Source: Alphaproteobacteria bacterium (GTDB taxonomy: Bacteria; Pseudomonadota; Alphaproteobacteria; Sphingomonadales; Kordiimonadaceae). From it: a DNA stretch of 64,000 nt. The notes below the pieces were generated by a model, which was not told the origin of the DNA, made no database searches, and worked only from the letters and a program-made list of their open reading frames with translations. The translations under genes were made by a program, and so were the position numbers. Each line of letters begins with the position of its first letter. Within the stretch, counting starts at the first letter, position 1. The stretch spans positions 1-64,000 of the forward strand of contig JABXIS010000036.1 of NCBI GenBank assembly GCA_013372975.1. Direction: 5' to 3'. Of this stretch, positions 43,579-52,140 are shown piece by piece.

Positions 43579-45840
43579 ATGGCGCAAATGGTTTTGGACA
43601 GGCGATCAACACTGAAGCTCATGTTGGCTGCGGGCGGATTGACACTGGCATACCCTCGTATTGCATTGGCATCCGATGAAGAAACGCCTAACTATCAGCA
43701 AGATGGCATGACATTGCCTCTTGTGCGGATCAATTCCGACAACAGTGCCGTTATCTTTTGTCCAAACCCGGATATGGGGCAGGGTACGTCAACAGGCATC
43801 CCCATGATGATTGCGGAGGAGCTCGATCTGGACTGGGCCACAGTAACGGTCGAAGACCTGCCTCTTAAACGACATCGTGCCTCAGATGAAAGAATGCGGT
43901 TTACTTACGCCATTCAGGGCTCAGGTGGTAGTGGCAGTATTCGTAGAGGCTGGGGGCAGTTACCCAAGTATGGAGCACAAGGGCGGGATATGTTTGTCCG
44001 CGCCGCCGCAAAAGTATGGGGTGTGCCCGCTGAGGGCCTTGAAACACGCGATAGCCGGGTCATTGACCCTGCTTTTGGCAAAAACCTTAGGTATGCCGAC
44101 CTTCTGGAAGTAGTCTCCACACTTAGGCCACGTGACGACGTACCGCTGAAGGTACGTCGGGACTACCGCCTTATAGGTAAACCCCAAATTGCCAAAGCAG
44201 CACCTGCTATAGTAACCGGCAAGCCAATCTTCGGTATTGATCAGGAAATGGATGGCATGTTGCACGCGGTGATCGCGCGTTGCCCCCATTTCTTTGGGAC
44301 ACTCAAATCTTTTGATGCGTCGGCGGCAAGGAAAGTAGCTGGTGTCAGGGATATCATCGAGGTCAAACAGTCAGAGCGGGAAGGCCCTATGGCGTGGCTA
44401 TTGGTTTCAGGTGTCGCAGTAATTGCGGATAGTTTCTGGGCAGCCAAAAAAGCAAGAGATCTCCTCGAGATCGAATGGGACAGCGGAGATTTTGCAGGAT
44501 ATTCCTCAGCTGAAATGGAAGCCGAAAACCTGGCTGCCCTTGACGATGATGAGGGTTTCGAAGTGGTCAATTTTGATGATCGTGACAGACGTGAGGGGAA
44601 TTTTCACGAGGCCTTTGATGGTACGGTTCTCCGGCATGATGCCAAATACGTGGTTCGGCGTGTAGCCCATGCATTGATGGAGCCCCATTCAGCGATCGCA
44701 GATGTGCGAGAGAACGAAGTGTTTATCCATTATCCGTGTCAAAGCCCGGCGCGGGCGCAGAATCTGGCCCACGAAATGACAGGGATCAAACACGAAAATA
44801 TCCATGTGACAGTGGCACGTTCAGGCGGCGCTTTCGGGCGCCGGTTTGAAAGTGATTATCCAGCAGAGGCCATTTATTTGTCCCAGAAGTTGGGACGCCC
44901 GGTAAAAGTTACCTGGACACGAGAAGACGAGCTTACCCAGTGCCGATATCGGGCAGCCAACAATTACCGTATGACAGGTGGGCTGGATGGCGACGGCAAG
45001 CTGGTGGCCTTCAGGCAGCGGCAATCATCTGATTATGCCAGCACACGCCCTGATCGTGACGTGGTGGTTGAATGGGGATATGAAGACCTGATGGGCTGGC
45101 ATTTCGAAGCCGGGATCGTTGAAAACCATCTGATGGAACACCGATTTACCGCTGGGCCAGTGCCTCGCGGCCCGTGGCGTGCACCGGGCAGTGTCAATTC
45201 GGCCTTTGCGCAATTCAGTTTTCTCGACGAATTGGCCCATAAAGCTGGCGTCGACCCACTTGAATTTCATTTGAGGGTTTTGGGTGAACCGCGCTTCCTG
45301 CCGGAAGGTCATAAGGGCCCGATGGGTATGCACACTGGTCGCATGGCAGCGTGCCTGAAGGTGGCGGCTGAAAAAGCAGGTTGGGGCACTGAGCTTCCTG
45401 ATGGGCATGGCCGTGGCATCGCGGGCTATTTTTCCCACAATAGTTTTGTGGCGCACGTAATCGAGGTTTCTGTTGATGACGGTTTTCTCACTGTGGAACG
45501 GGTAGTTTCGGTGGCCGATTGTGGGTTGGTGATTAATCCACTTGGTGTGAAGGCTCAGATTGAGGGCGCAATTCACGACGGGTTGTCGGTAGCGCTTGCT
45601 CAGGAGATCACTGTGGAAGATGCCGCTGTTGGCCAGACCAATTTTGATAGCTATGAAATGGCCCGGATCGACAGGGCACCCAAGAAAATTGAAATCCATT
45701 TGATGGAAAGTGACGAACACCCAACAGGTATGGGCGAACCTGCCATGCCGCCGTTTGCGCCGGCGCTTGCGAATGCCATTTTTGCGGCGACCGGCAAGCG
45801 GATCAGGCGGTTGCCAATCGCGGATCAACTTGCAAGCTAA
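43579..45840 (+). CDS. Exported xanthine dehydrogenase-family large subunit (IorB-like)
   Basis: A 753-residue molybdenum-hydroxylase large subunit, closest in pattern to isoquinoline 1-oxidoreductase beta. The N-terminus has a Tat-like signal (DRRSTLKLMLAAGG), so it would be exported folded with its molybdopterin-cytosine dinucleotide. Molybdopterin loops include NPDMGQGTSTGI, GSGGSGSI, GGAFGRRFESD, and the catalytic Glu lies in GMGEPAMPP. Normally a small 2Fe-2S subunit gene is adjacent; none is present here, so the partner must be elsewhere. GGGAGG precedes the ATG. Confidence 0.9.
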   Translation: MAQMVLDRRSTLKLMLAAGGLTLAYPRIALASDEETPNYQQDGMTLPLVRINSDNSAVIFCPNPDMGQGTSTGIPMMIAEELDLDWATVTVEDLPLKRHRASDERMRFTYAIQGSGGSGSIRRGWGQLPKYGAQGRDMFVRAAAKVWGVPAEGLETRDSRVIDPAFGKNLRYADLLEVVSTLRPRDDVPLKVRRDYRLIGKPQIAKAAPAIVTGKPIFGIDQEMDGMLHAVIARCPHFFGTLKSFDASAARKVAGVRDIIEVKQSEREGPMAWLLVSGVAVIADSFWAAKKARDLLEIEWDSGDFAGYSSAEMEAENLAALDDDEGFEVVNFDDRDRREGNFHEAFDGTVLRHDAKYVVRRVAHALMEPHSAIADVRENEVFIHYPCQSPARAQNLAHEMTGIKHENIHVTVARSGGAFGRRFESDYPAEAIYLSQKLGRPVKVTWTREDELTQCRYRAANNYRMTGGLDGDGKLVAFRQRQSSDYASTRPDRDVVVEWGYEDLMGWHFEAGIVENHLMEHRFTAGPVPRGPWRAPGSVNSAFAQFSFLDELAHKAGVDPLEFHLRVLGEPRFLPEGHKGPMGMHTGRMAACLKVAAEKAGWGTELPDGHGRGIAGYFSHNSFVAHVIEVSVDDGFLTVERVVSVADCGLVINPLGVKAQIEGAIHDGLSVALAQEITVEDAAVGQTNFDSYEMARIDRAPKKIEIHLMESDEHPTGMGEPAMPPFAPALANAIFAATGKRIRRLPIADQLAS

Positions 45841-45868
45841 AGCACTTCAAATCGATGAAGGCACAAAA

Positions 45869-45899
45869 AAAGCCCGGCAGCTCTGCCGGGCTTTGTTTT
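45869..45899. terminator. Bidirectional terminator after the molybdenum hydroxylase and DUF799 genes
   Basis: AAAGCCCGGCA and TGCCGGGCTTT form an 11-bp stem; both sides carry A/T tracts. Confidence 0.9.
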
Positions 45900-45902
45900 C
45901 TA

Positions 45903-46649
45903 TTATTCAGAAGCTGTTGAGGTTTCTTCTGTTTTTGCCTCTACCTCTTCAGGTTTCGGGCCGCCGATCCAGCCAGAGCCTGTCTCCGGGAAGGCTTCCA
46001 GGTCTTTCTCGTCTTTATAAGTCAGTGCATATGGACCGCTGGGAATCCCCCGACCTGCTGTATAAAGGGCGAAATTATTCGCAGTGCGAGCCAATGGGGT
46101 ATAGTCAGATTTCATGCTGTTGATTGCACCCGCAACTGCCGTTGCGATCAGATCCGCGATGAAGTTGCCCGAATTGCCGGATTGGGAATGCACGAACGAC
46201 TGTTCGTTCTGCCACATGGTCTCGCCGGATTGTGCGCTTTTCAGCGTGTACCGGAAAGATACAGTGATGTTTGACGACAGAATTACATAATTGGATTCCC
46301 ATTTCAGGATTTCAACCAGCAGAATTGAGTCTGCATCAAACAATTTGCCCAGGCGAACAGGGTCAGCTTCGTGAACCAGTGTGGGGTCAGACAATCCGTC
46401 TGCTTCCATGGTGCGCTTCACCATGTTGACCGGGAATACATAATAGCCACGCTCGCCAAGAGCATATGGCAGGGTGGTCAGGAAGAAATCTGCAGCTTCA
46501 GCTTCGTTAGAGCTGTTCATAACCGGCACCACGAGAATGGAGTGCGGGTCCATACTGCGGAAACTAGTGTAATCGTATGGGTCAACTTGAGTGGTCTTAC
46601 AGGCCGCTAGCGCTAGCAAAACAGACAATGCTATCAGTTTTTTAATCAT
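45903..46649 (-). CDS. DUF799 (GNA1162-like) lipoprotein
   Basis: The 248-residue lipoprotein has the lipobox LAAC (about residue 17) and resembles DUF799/GNA1162: HSILVVPVMNSSNEAEAADFFLTTLPYALGERGYYVFPVNMV, then LFDADSILLVEILKWESNY. The C-terminus is Glu/Thr-rich. In this group, DUF799, DUF4810 and CsgG-type proteins are often encoded together, as here. GGGAG lies nine bases before the ATG. Function is not known. Confidence 0.85.
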   Translation of the reverse strand: MIKKLIALSVLLALAACKTTQVDPYDYTSFRSMDPHSILVVPVMNSSNEAEAADFFLTTLPYALGERGYYVFPVNMVKRTMEADGLSDPTLVHEADPVRLGKLFDADSILLVEILKWESNYVILSSNITVSFRYTLKSAQSGETMWQNEQSFVHSQSGNSGNFIADLIATAVAGAINSMKSDYTPLARTANNFALYTAGRGIPSGPYALTYKDEKDLEAFPETGSGWIGGPKPEEVEAKTEETSTASE

Positions 46650-46662
46650 GGCATGTATCTCC

Positions 46663-47025
46663 CTAGCTTGATGCGCCGCTGATGCGGTCAATCACTGATG
46701 TCATGAAAGGAGCGGATTCAGGCCATGCATCACGTTCTTTGGCAAAGAAGACGAGAGCTTCCTGGACGTTGCCGGAATCATAGAGGGCATAGGCATAATC
46801 AGCATAAAGTCCTGGAGGTACTTTATCTTCCTTGCGCTCGATTTTTTCGATGATTTCCTTCAGGGAAAGAGCGAGCTCATCAGAGGCAGTGCCGTCTTTA
46901 TAATGCTTCAGCAGGGCATAATCGTACCCGCCCCAGTTATACATGGTTTTTGGGCCACCGCAGGCGGCCAAGGAGACCAGCAGCAATCCTGCCAGCACAC
47001 CTTTTTGTAGATTTTTCTTTGTCAT
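46663..47025 (-). CDS. DUF4810 lipoprotein
   Basis: A 120-residue lipoprotein with lipobox SLAACGG (Cys near residue 22). The segment TMYNWGGYDYALLKHYKDG is the DUF4810 signature; a TPR-like helical region follows (YADYAYALYDSGNVQEALVFFAKE). It lies between the 101-residue lipoprotein and DUF799 in the same operon. Confidence 0.85.
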   Translation of the reverse strand: MTKKNLQKGVLAGLLLVSLAACGGPKTMYNWGGYDYALLKHYKDGTASDELALSLKEIIEKIERKEDKVPPGLYADYAYALYDSGNVQEALVFFAKERDAWPESAPFMTSVIDRISGASS

Positions 47026-47046
47026 ATTGGCCTCGAACAAAAGAAA

Positions 47047-47352
47047 TTATGAGATGTTGATTGTGTGGGTAATGTTTTTGGGAAGAAAGATTTCGCCCCT
47101 AAACAGGACGTTGCCTGCAGGACCGACCACCTGAACCGCGTGTGTGCCGGTGGTTTCAACTGCAAAAGTGTCCTGATCTTCGGTGACTGTGCCTACAGAG
47201 CGGCCATCAACATATACCACTGTCCCAAGTGGCGCACCGTTCAGATCAATAGCAGGGCTATTGTCCGCCGTATTGGTGGAGTGTGTTGGCATATGCCCGC
47301 AAGCAGCGATCATTAGCAACGAGAATGACACCAGTGTCTTTTTCATAGACAT
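47047..47352 (-). CDS. Small lipoprotein with PEGA-like fold
   Basis: The 101-residue lipoprotein has lipobox LMIAACG (about residue 18). The mature part is short beta strands: GAPLGTVVYVDGRSVGTV and TGTHAVQVVGPAGNVLFRGEIFLP, reminiscent of PEGA domains. It starts two bases after the CsgG-like gene. I cannot name a family. Confidence 0.7.
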   Translation of the reverse strand: MSMKKTLVSFSLLMIAACGHMPTHSTNTADNSPAIDLNGAPLGTVVYVDGRSVGTVTEDQDTFAVETTGTHAVQVVGPAGNVLFRGEIFLPKNITHTINIS

Positions 47353-47354
47353 TA

Positions 47355-48287
47355 TTATTCCTCCGTCACGTAAAGGTCTTCAGGCCTGCCGTCGGCGATC
47401 TCGCCGGAGACAATTCTCGTAACTGCGCCCTCATTCATTTCGGAGTCGCCGAAAAGTTGGATGACTTGAACTTTGGCTACAGGGGTAGCGGGTAGCGTGA
47501 TGTCAAAGCCAGTTTGTTTGCTTTTGATTACTTGGCCAGCCTTCACGACAGTAAGCGTGTCGCCCACTTTCAATCCCTGACGCTCGCCGCCGGAGATATA
47601 AACCTGATCACCGGCCACCTGCAGAATGTCAGTTTTCCACGTCCGGTCCTGCAACTTGCCTACAAGCTCGTTGATAACTGCTGAAATTGCTGCGGAAATC
47701 GCTTGATCATTGAGGGTCGCATCATGTTCTGCCGTGGAGCCAACGCCCAAAACCGTTTTTGTTGTCGTGGAGGATTCTCCACTTCCCGTTGCAGAATGGA
47801 AGACAAGACCAGTTTTGACATCGACAAGCCTGATGGTGACAGTGGCTCGCGCTTTTTGCGTTTTCTTGCGGTTGAACAGGCCGCGCTTTCCGTCTGTGGA
47901 ACGACCAAACTCAACAATCGAACCAAGAATAAGGGTATCTACGCCGATTACAGCCCCTTCACTGCGAGATTGTTCGCGCTCGATTTTTTCAATATCGGGA
48001 CGTTCAAATACCAGAAAACGGCTTGTTTCGGTCAGCATGCTTGTCAAGATATCGGAAGCCTGTTTGCCTAACGGATCAAGGTCTTGATCCCTCAGCAGGC
48101 TGCGGCCATACCGTGTTTCATTGGAAAAGCGCCCGACAGCGAGTTTGATCTTCAGCTTCTTTTCGGCAAGTTCCGCACCAGCTTGTTCTGTTGCCACTGC
48201 TGTGTCAGACAGGACCAGTGGTGTCGTAGCTGCCAGGCACAAAGCAAGAAGACTTGCTTTCCCCGACAGGGAAGTGATGGATGTCAT
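47355..48287 (-). CDS. CsgG/HfaB-like curli-type protein
   Basis: The 310-residue protein resembles the CsgG/HfaB family: KIKLAVGRFSNETRYGRS, SDILTSMLTETSRFLVFERPDIEKIEREQ, VIGVDTLILGSIVEFGRS and ARATVTIRLVDVKTGLVFHSATG. A signal peptide ends near AVA (about residue 33). Unlike CsgG, I see no lipobox Cys at the cleavage site. It also has a C-terminal beta-rich extension with GERQGLKVGDTLTVV. CsgG makes an outer-membrane secretion pore and HfaB anchors holdfast, but neither substrates nor holdfast genes are nearby. Confidence 0.85.
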   Translation of the reverse strand: MTSITSLSGKASLLALCLAATTPLVLSDTAVATEQAGAELAEKKLKIKLAVGRFSNETRYGRSLLRDQDLDPLGKQASDILTSMLTETSRFLVFERPDIEKIEREQSRSEGAVIGVDTLILGSIVEFGRSTDGKRGLFNRKKTQKARATVTIRLVDVKTGLVFHSATGSGESSTTTKTVLGVGSTAEHDATLNDQAISAAISAVINELVGKLQDRTWKTDILQVAGDQVYISGGERQGLKVGDTLTVVKAGQVIKSKQTGFDITLPATPVAKVQVIQLFGDSEMNEGAVTRIVSGEIADGRPEDLYVTEE

Positions 48288-48453
48288 TGTCAATGAGCCC
48301 CCCAATTAGACGTCAGTGTCAAATTTACACAATTATGTATTAAATGTTAGCGACGGAAATAGCAACATGCACCGCAGCCTGACAACCTATAAAAATTTAA
48401 GTGCCCAAATTTTGCCATGAGTGCAGGGCAGGCTTTGACCAAGGAGAATGTTT

Positions 48454-48858
48454 ATGCGCGCGATCATGGCCACAGCTTTTCTGTTTCTTAGCCTGCCAGC
48501 TGGAGCGAGCGACATCGTATGCGAAGGTGATGCATGCGATGTCCTCTCCCCGCTAATGGGTAGCAAGGTGCAATTTGATAAGCCTGCAAAAGGCGTGCGG
48601 GAACTGAGGGGTGCACTTAGTGGGCTATCGGGTGCCTTAATCGGAAACGAAATAGCAGGCGAAGAGGGCGCTATCTTCGGCGCGCTGCTAGGCATAAGCT
48701 TGGGTTATGACTATGAGCCTGACCTTCACAGGCTTGAGCGCGAGGCCCGCGAGCGGGACGCAGCTTGGAAGCGGGGTGACGATATGTTCTTTAACCCAGC
48801 CCACCCAATTCCCTATAACGCGCATTATCTGGGCGGTGGAAAGCGCAAAAAAGATTAA
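48454..48858 (+). CDS. Secreted glycine-zipper protein
   Basis: The 134-residue protein has a signal peptide (cut after AGA, about residue 18) and a glycine-zipper hairpin: GALSGLSGALIGNEIAGEEGAIFGALLGISLGYDYEP. Two Cys lie near the N-terminus (CEGDACD). Gly-zipper segments usually insert in or associate with membranes. AAGGAG lies seven bases before this ATG. It is divergent from the CsgG-type operon; the 166-base gap is AT-rich and holds no site I can defend. Confidence 0.7.
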   Translation: MRAIMATAFLFLSLPAGASDIVCEGDACDVLSPLMGSKVQFDKPAKGVRELRGALSGLSGALIGNEIAGEEGAIFGALLGISLGYDYEPDLHRLEREARERDAAWKRGDDMFFNPAHPIPYNAHYLGGGKRKKD

Positions 48859-48957
48859 GGTACCGGCCACGATTAAGGCAGCAATTGTGGCAAAAGGGTT
48901 CATGCGTCGTTCAGTTTCATTCCGCTAGGTTGAATGCCAGAATAGACGGAGGACACG

Positions 48958-50247
48958 ATGAAAAAAATCCGCATGACTTGGGCCCCGCTTTTATTGGCCA
49001 CGACAGCCATGATGATCTTACCTGCCGAGGTTTCGGCGGGCGACACAAAAGAACACCGTAAAAAAGCGCAGCAGGAACGCCAGCTCGAACGTCGGGAAGC
49101 TGTTCGTATGCGTGATAGTGCGCGCACGGCTCCACGAGCAGCCAGAACGCAGGAGCGCAGAGCCCCAAGCGCCCTTCCACCTGCTGAAAGGCAGGAACAG
49201 GCCCGGAACCTTTCAAATCGCATGGCTCCAGCTGTGAATCTTCGACCTGTTCGTGCCAGCGACGACCGTCAGCGCGCAAGGCAGGAGCGCCGCGAAGATC
49301 GTCGGCAGGAAAGCAGAAATGATCGTCGCGCGCCCAGGGCGGACAAGGACAAGCGTCACACGCATGTAACGGAACATAACCGTGACCGCCGTCAGGTTCG
49401 TGACACGCGGGGCCGTAATACAAACCGCACGATTGTGCCAGACAGCCGAGAGGATGCCGTGCGGATGCGGGACGGGCAACGAAGCCTTAGTCATGGCTAT
49501 CGTGATGACCGTCGCCGCGATAGTTGGGCGGGACGTGACCGTCGTGACTATGACCAGCGTGAGAATTATAGAGACCGCAACCATGGCCGCCGAGGTGACT
49601 GGTGGCGAGGCTGGGATCGAGGGCGCAATGGCTACAGCTATCGTCATGGCGGCTACAATCGCGGGTATAATCGTGGCTATTGGAATGGTTATCGCCGGGG
49701 CTTCCGTAGCAGCTGGTGGTACGGTGTACCAAGCTACACCAGCCTCTATTATTTTGGCCATTGGCCCTATCATTCAGGTTTCTGGCATGCCCGCGCGAGT
49801 TGGTTGTGGCATACCCATCACCATCACTATCACTATGGTGACTATTGCCCTGGCTTTGATTATCACTATGACACTCACTATTCGGCGGGCGTGCACTATA
49901 GCAGCCATTCGGACAATGTGGCAGGCACTATCCTTGGTGGCGTGATCGGCGGCATATTGGGGTCAGAGATTGATGGTGGACGGGATCGCTCGGCCGGTAT
50001 CATCATCGGGTCGTTGGTTGGCGCAGCCATCGGCAACGCAGCGACAAGTGGCAATAGCTATTCTGCCAGCAGCTATGACTATAGCTATGACGATGCGGGG
50101 TATGTGGATGATGATCCAAACCGCTATTATCTGGAAGATCAGAGCTATAGCCCACCACAGGAGCGTCGCACCTGTATTGAATATACGGTCAGAGACGGCA
50201 ACTATGTTTGCCGCAAGTGGGAAGTGGAATATGACTATAATGACTGA
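48958..50247 (+). CDS. Exported arginine-rich, His/Tyr-rich glycine-zipper protein
   Basis: This 429-residue protein is unusual. After a signal peptide (cut near SA, residue 27) come a region very rich in Arg, Asp, Glu and Gln (about 28-210), a Tyr/Gly/Trp-rich stretch, a His/Tyr-rich stretch (HTHHHHYHYGDYCPG), a glycine zipper (about 318-358: AGTILGGVIGGILGSEI, AGIIIGSLVGAAIG), and a C-terminal RRTCIEYTVRDGNYVCRKWEVEY with two Cys. The zipper implies a membrane or oligomer contact, the His run may bind metal. GGAGG precedes the ATG. No family is recognised except for the zipper. Confidence 0.7.
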   Translation: MKKIRMTWAPLLLATTAMMILPAEVSAGDTKEHRKKAQQERQLERREAVRMRDSARTAPRAARTQERRAPSALPPAERQEQARNLSNRMAPAVNLRPVRASDDRQRARQERREDRRQESRNDRRAPRADKDKRHTHVTEHNRDRRQVRDTRGRNTNRTIVPDSREDAVRMRDGQRSLSHGYRDDRRRDSWAGRDRRDYDQRENYRDRNHGRRGDWWRGWDRGRNGYSYRHGGYNRGYNRGYWNGYRRGFRSSWWYGVPSYTSLYYFGHWPYHSGFWHARASWLWHTHHHHYHYGDYCPGFDYHYDTHYSAGVHYSSHSDNVAGTILGGVIGGILGSEIDGGRDRSAGIIIGSLVGAAIGNAATSGNSYSASSYDYSYDDAGYVDDDPNRYYLEDQSYSPPQERRTCIEYTVRDGNYVCRKWEVEYDYND

Positions 50248-50280
50248 CCGCAGCTGAGCGATTGAACAAGGGAAGCGAGG

Positions 50281-50315
50281 AAGGCTATTGTGCGAAAGCG
50301 CAGTAGCCTTTTTTA
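50281..50315 (+). terminator. Terminator after the arginine-rich gene
   Basis: AAGGCTA and TAGCCTT enclose a second inner stem (TGCG/CGCA), followed by a run of T. Confidence 0.85.
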
Positions 50316-50357
50316 TGTTTGGGGTGTTCATATAGGCATGTGTAGGAGGGATCGGGG

Positions 50358-52043
50358 ATGAAACAGTTTTGCGTTGCGATGCTAGCAATACTGACTGCTT
50401 GCGCTGCATATGGCGAGCAAACCGCTGAAGTCGTTTATACAAACGGCACAATTTATACGGTCGATGAGGATATGCCCTGGGCATCAGAACTGGGTGTTCA
50501 GCAGGGCCGTATTGTCTGTGTGGGAGCCCCTGGCGCCTGCGATAGCTTCAGCGGGCTGCGTGAAGATCTTCAGGGCAGGTTCGTCATGCCGGGTTTTATA
50601 GATAGCCACAACCATGTGACTTATGCTCGTGGGACTGGGATGATCGACCTTGCGCCCGCGACAAACTATGAAGAGTTTCGCGCTCTTATCGAAGAGTTCG
50701 CTGCGGCAAGGCCGGATCTGCCTTGGATCATCGGCGACGGCTGGAACTATAGTATTTTCCCATCTGGCATGCCCAATTATCGCGACTTGGAAGGGCTCGC
50801 CGATGGCAGGCCAATGATGCTGATCTCCTATGATGCGCATACCAAGTTGTTGAACCGCACCGCCATGAACGCCTTCGGATTGACGGACGCGGCAGAAAGA
50901 ACGCCCATCGGATCAATCGTTCGGGATATAGACGGTAAACTGACCGGGATATTCAAGGCCGCCCTCTATATTTCAGAAGAGGACCAGAAGGCACTCAACG
51001 CCATCCTGCCACCGCCGGACGAAGAGGACCTGTACCAGTCGTTTCTGGGGAATCTGGATGAAGCTGCGTCGGTTGGGATTACCACGATCGTCGAACCACA
51101 AAATTATCCAGAGGATCTTGGTCGTTATGAACGGGCCCGTCGTGAAGGCAAGTTGAAGGCGCACATACGTCTGGCGCTTTACCATTCACCGAACGTGTCG
51201 GCTGAAGAATTTCAGGAATACAAAGCCATTCACGATCGCTATCGCAACGATCCCGATATTCGGGTTCCTGCCTTAAAGCTCTATGTGGATGACGTAATCG
51301 AATCCGAAACAGCGGCTGTGTTTGAACCCTATGTGGGGTCAGAGAATGTTGGGGAGCTTTTTTATGACCCGGAAGAATTCAAAACATTAGTGACACGGCT
51401 TGATGCCGAAGGCTTTCAGCTCTTCATTCACGCCATCGGAGACCGAGGCATCCACACGGCCCTTGATGCCCTCGAGGCGGCGAAGGTGGCAAATGGCAAA
51501 CCGGATGCACCGCACCAACTGGTTCATCTGGAGTTGATGAATCCGGATGATATTGATCGTTTGGCGGCCCTTGACGTTTCGGCAGCAATTCAGCCTCGGC
51601 ATCTATCGCCCGACATTACCGCACAGTGGGCCAAATCAGTTGGAGAGGCACGCCACAAATATGCCTGGCCGCTGAAGTCCCTTGCAGATGCAGGGACGCG
51701 GTTTGCCTTCTCATCCGACTGGAATGTTGCCGAGATGAATCCTTTTATCGGGATATTTACGGCGGTAAACCGCACTGGGCTGGCAGGTAATCCGGAAGGC
51801 GGTTGGCAACCGCAGGAGCGTATTGATCTGGCAACGGCTCTTGAGGGTTATACGATCATGGGGGCGATCTCAAACGGTATCGAAGCCGATCGAGGATCGT
51901 TGGAAGTAGGCAAGTTCGCCGATCTTGTCTTCTTGAATGTGAACCCTTTTGAGGTTGCTCCACTTGCCCTGAAGGACGTGCAAGTGCTGAAAACGGTATT
52001 TCAGGGGCGGGCAGTATATGACGTGCCCACGAGCCAAAACTAG
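50358..52043 (+). CDS. Lipoprotein amidohydrolase (YtcJ-like)
   Basis: A 561-residue metal-dependent hydrolase of amidohydrolase family 3. GFIDSHNH is the HxH metal motif, VEPQ..., FIHAIGDRGIH (His) and SDWN (Asp) complete the site. The N-terminus MLAILTACAAYG contains the lipobox LTAC, so the enzyme is tethered to a membrane facing the periplasm. AGGAGG precedes the ATG. The substrate is unknown; YtcJ relatives deacylate or decarboxylate small compounds. Confidence 0.85.
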   Translation: MKQFCVAMLAILTACAAYGEQTAEVVYTNGTIYTVDEDMPWASELGVQQGRIVCVGAPGACDSFSGLREDLQGRFVMPGFIDSHNHVTYARGTGMIDLAPATNYEEFRALIEEFAAARPDLPWIIGDGWNYSIFPSGMPNYRDLEGLADGRPMMLISYDAHTKLLNRTAMNAFGLTDAAERTPIGSIVRDIDGKLTGIFKAALYISEEDQKALNAILPPPDEEDLYQSFLGNLDEAASVGITTIVEPQNYPEDLGRYERARREGKLKAHIRLALYHSPNVSAEEFQEYKAIHDRYRNDPDIRVPALKLYVDDVIESETAAVFEPYVGSENVGELFYDPEEFKTLVTRLDAEGFQLFIHAIGDRGIHTALDALEAAKVANGKPDAPHQLVHLELMNPDDIDRLAALDVSAAIQPRHLSPDITAQWAKSVGEARHKYAWPLKSLADAGTRFAFSSDWNVAEMNPFIGIFTAVNRTGLAGNPEGGWQPQERIDLATALEGYTIMGAISNGIEADRGSLEVGKFADLVFLNVNPFEVAPLALKDVQVLKTVFQGRAVYDVPTSQN

Positions 52044-52096
52044 TGACGTGCTAGGTAAGGCAAGGTTAGGCAGTTTACAGTGCGGCAGGATGAACA

Positions 52097-52119
52097 AGGC
52101 GGCCGTGGCCGCCTGTTTT
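52097..52119 (+). terminator. Weak terminator after the amidohydrolase
   Basis: AGGCGGC and GCCGCCT make a 7-bp stem with loop CGTG, followed by GTTTT. Confidence 0.55.
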
Positions 52120-52140
52120 CAAACTGAAGGTGGCCGCGGT

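Noticed and set aside
45903-48287. A true curli operon
   Set aside because: No CsgA/B-type repeats, CsgE or CsgF homologue is visible in the window.
49213-49945. Long open frames on both strands within the arginine-rich gene
   Set aside because: They are low-complexity (Ile/Ala/Thr repeats) products of the repetitive CGT/GGC codons; only the frame from 48958 has a signal peptide and GGAGG.
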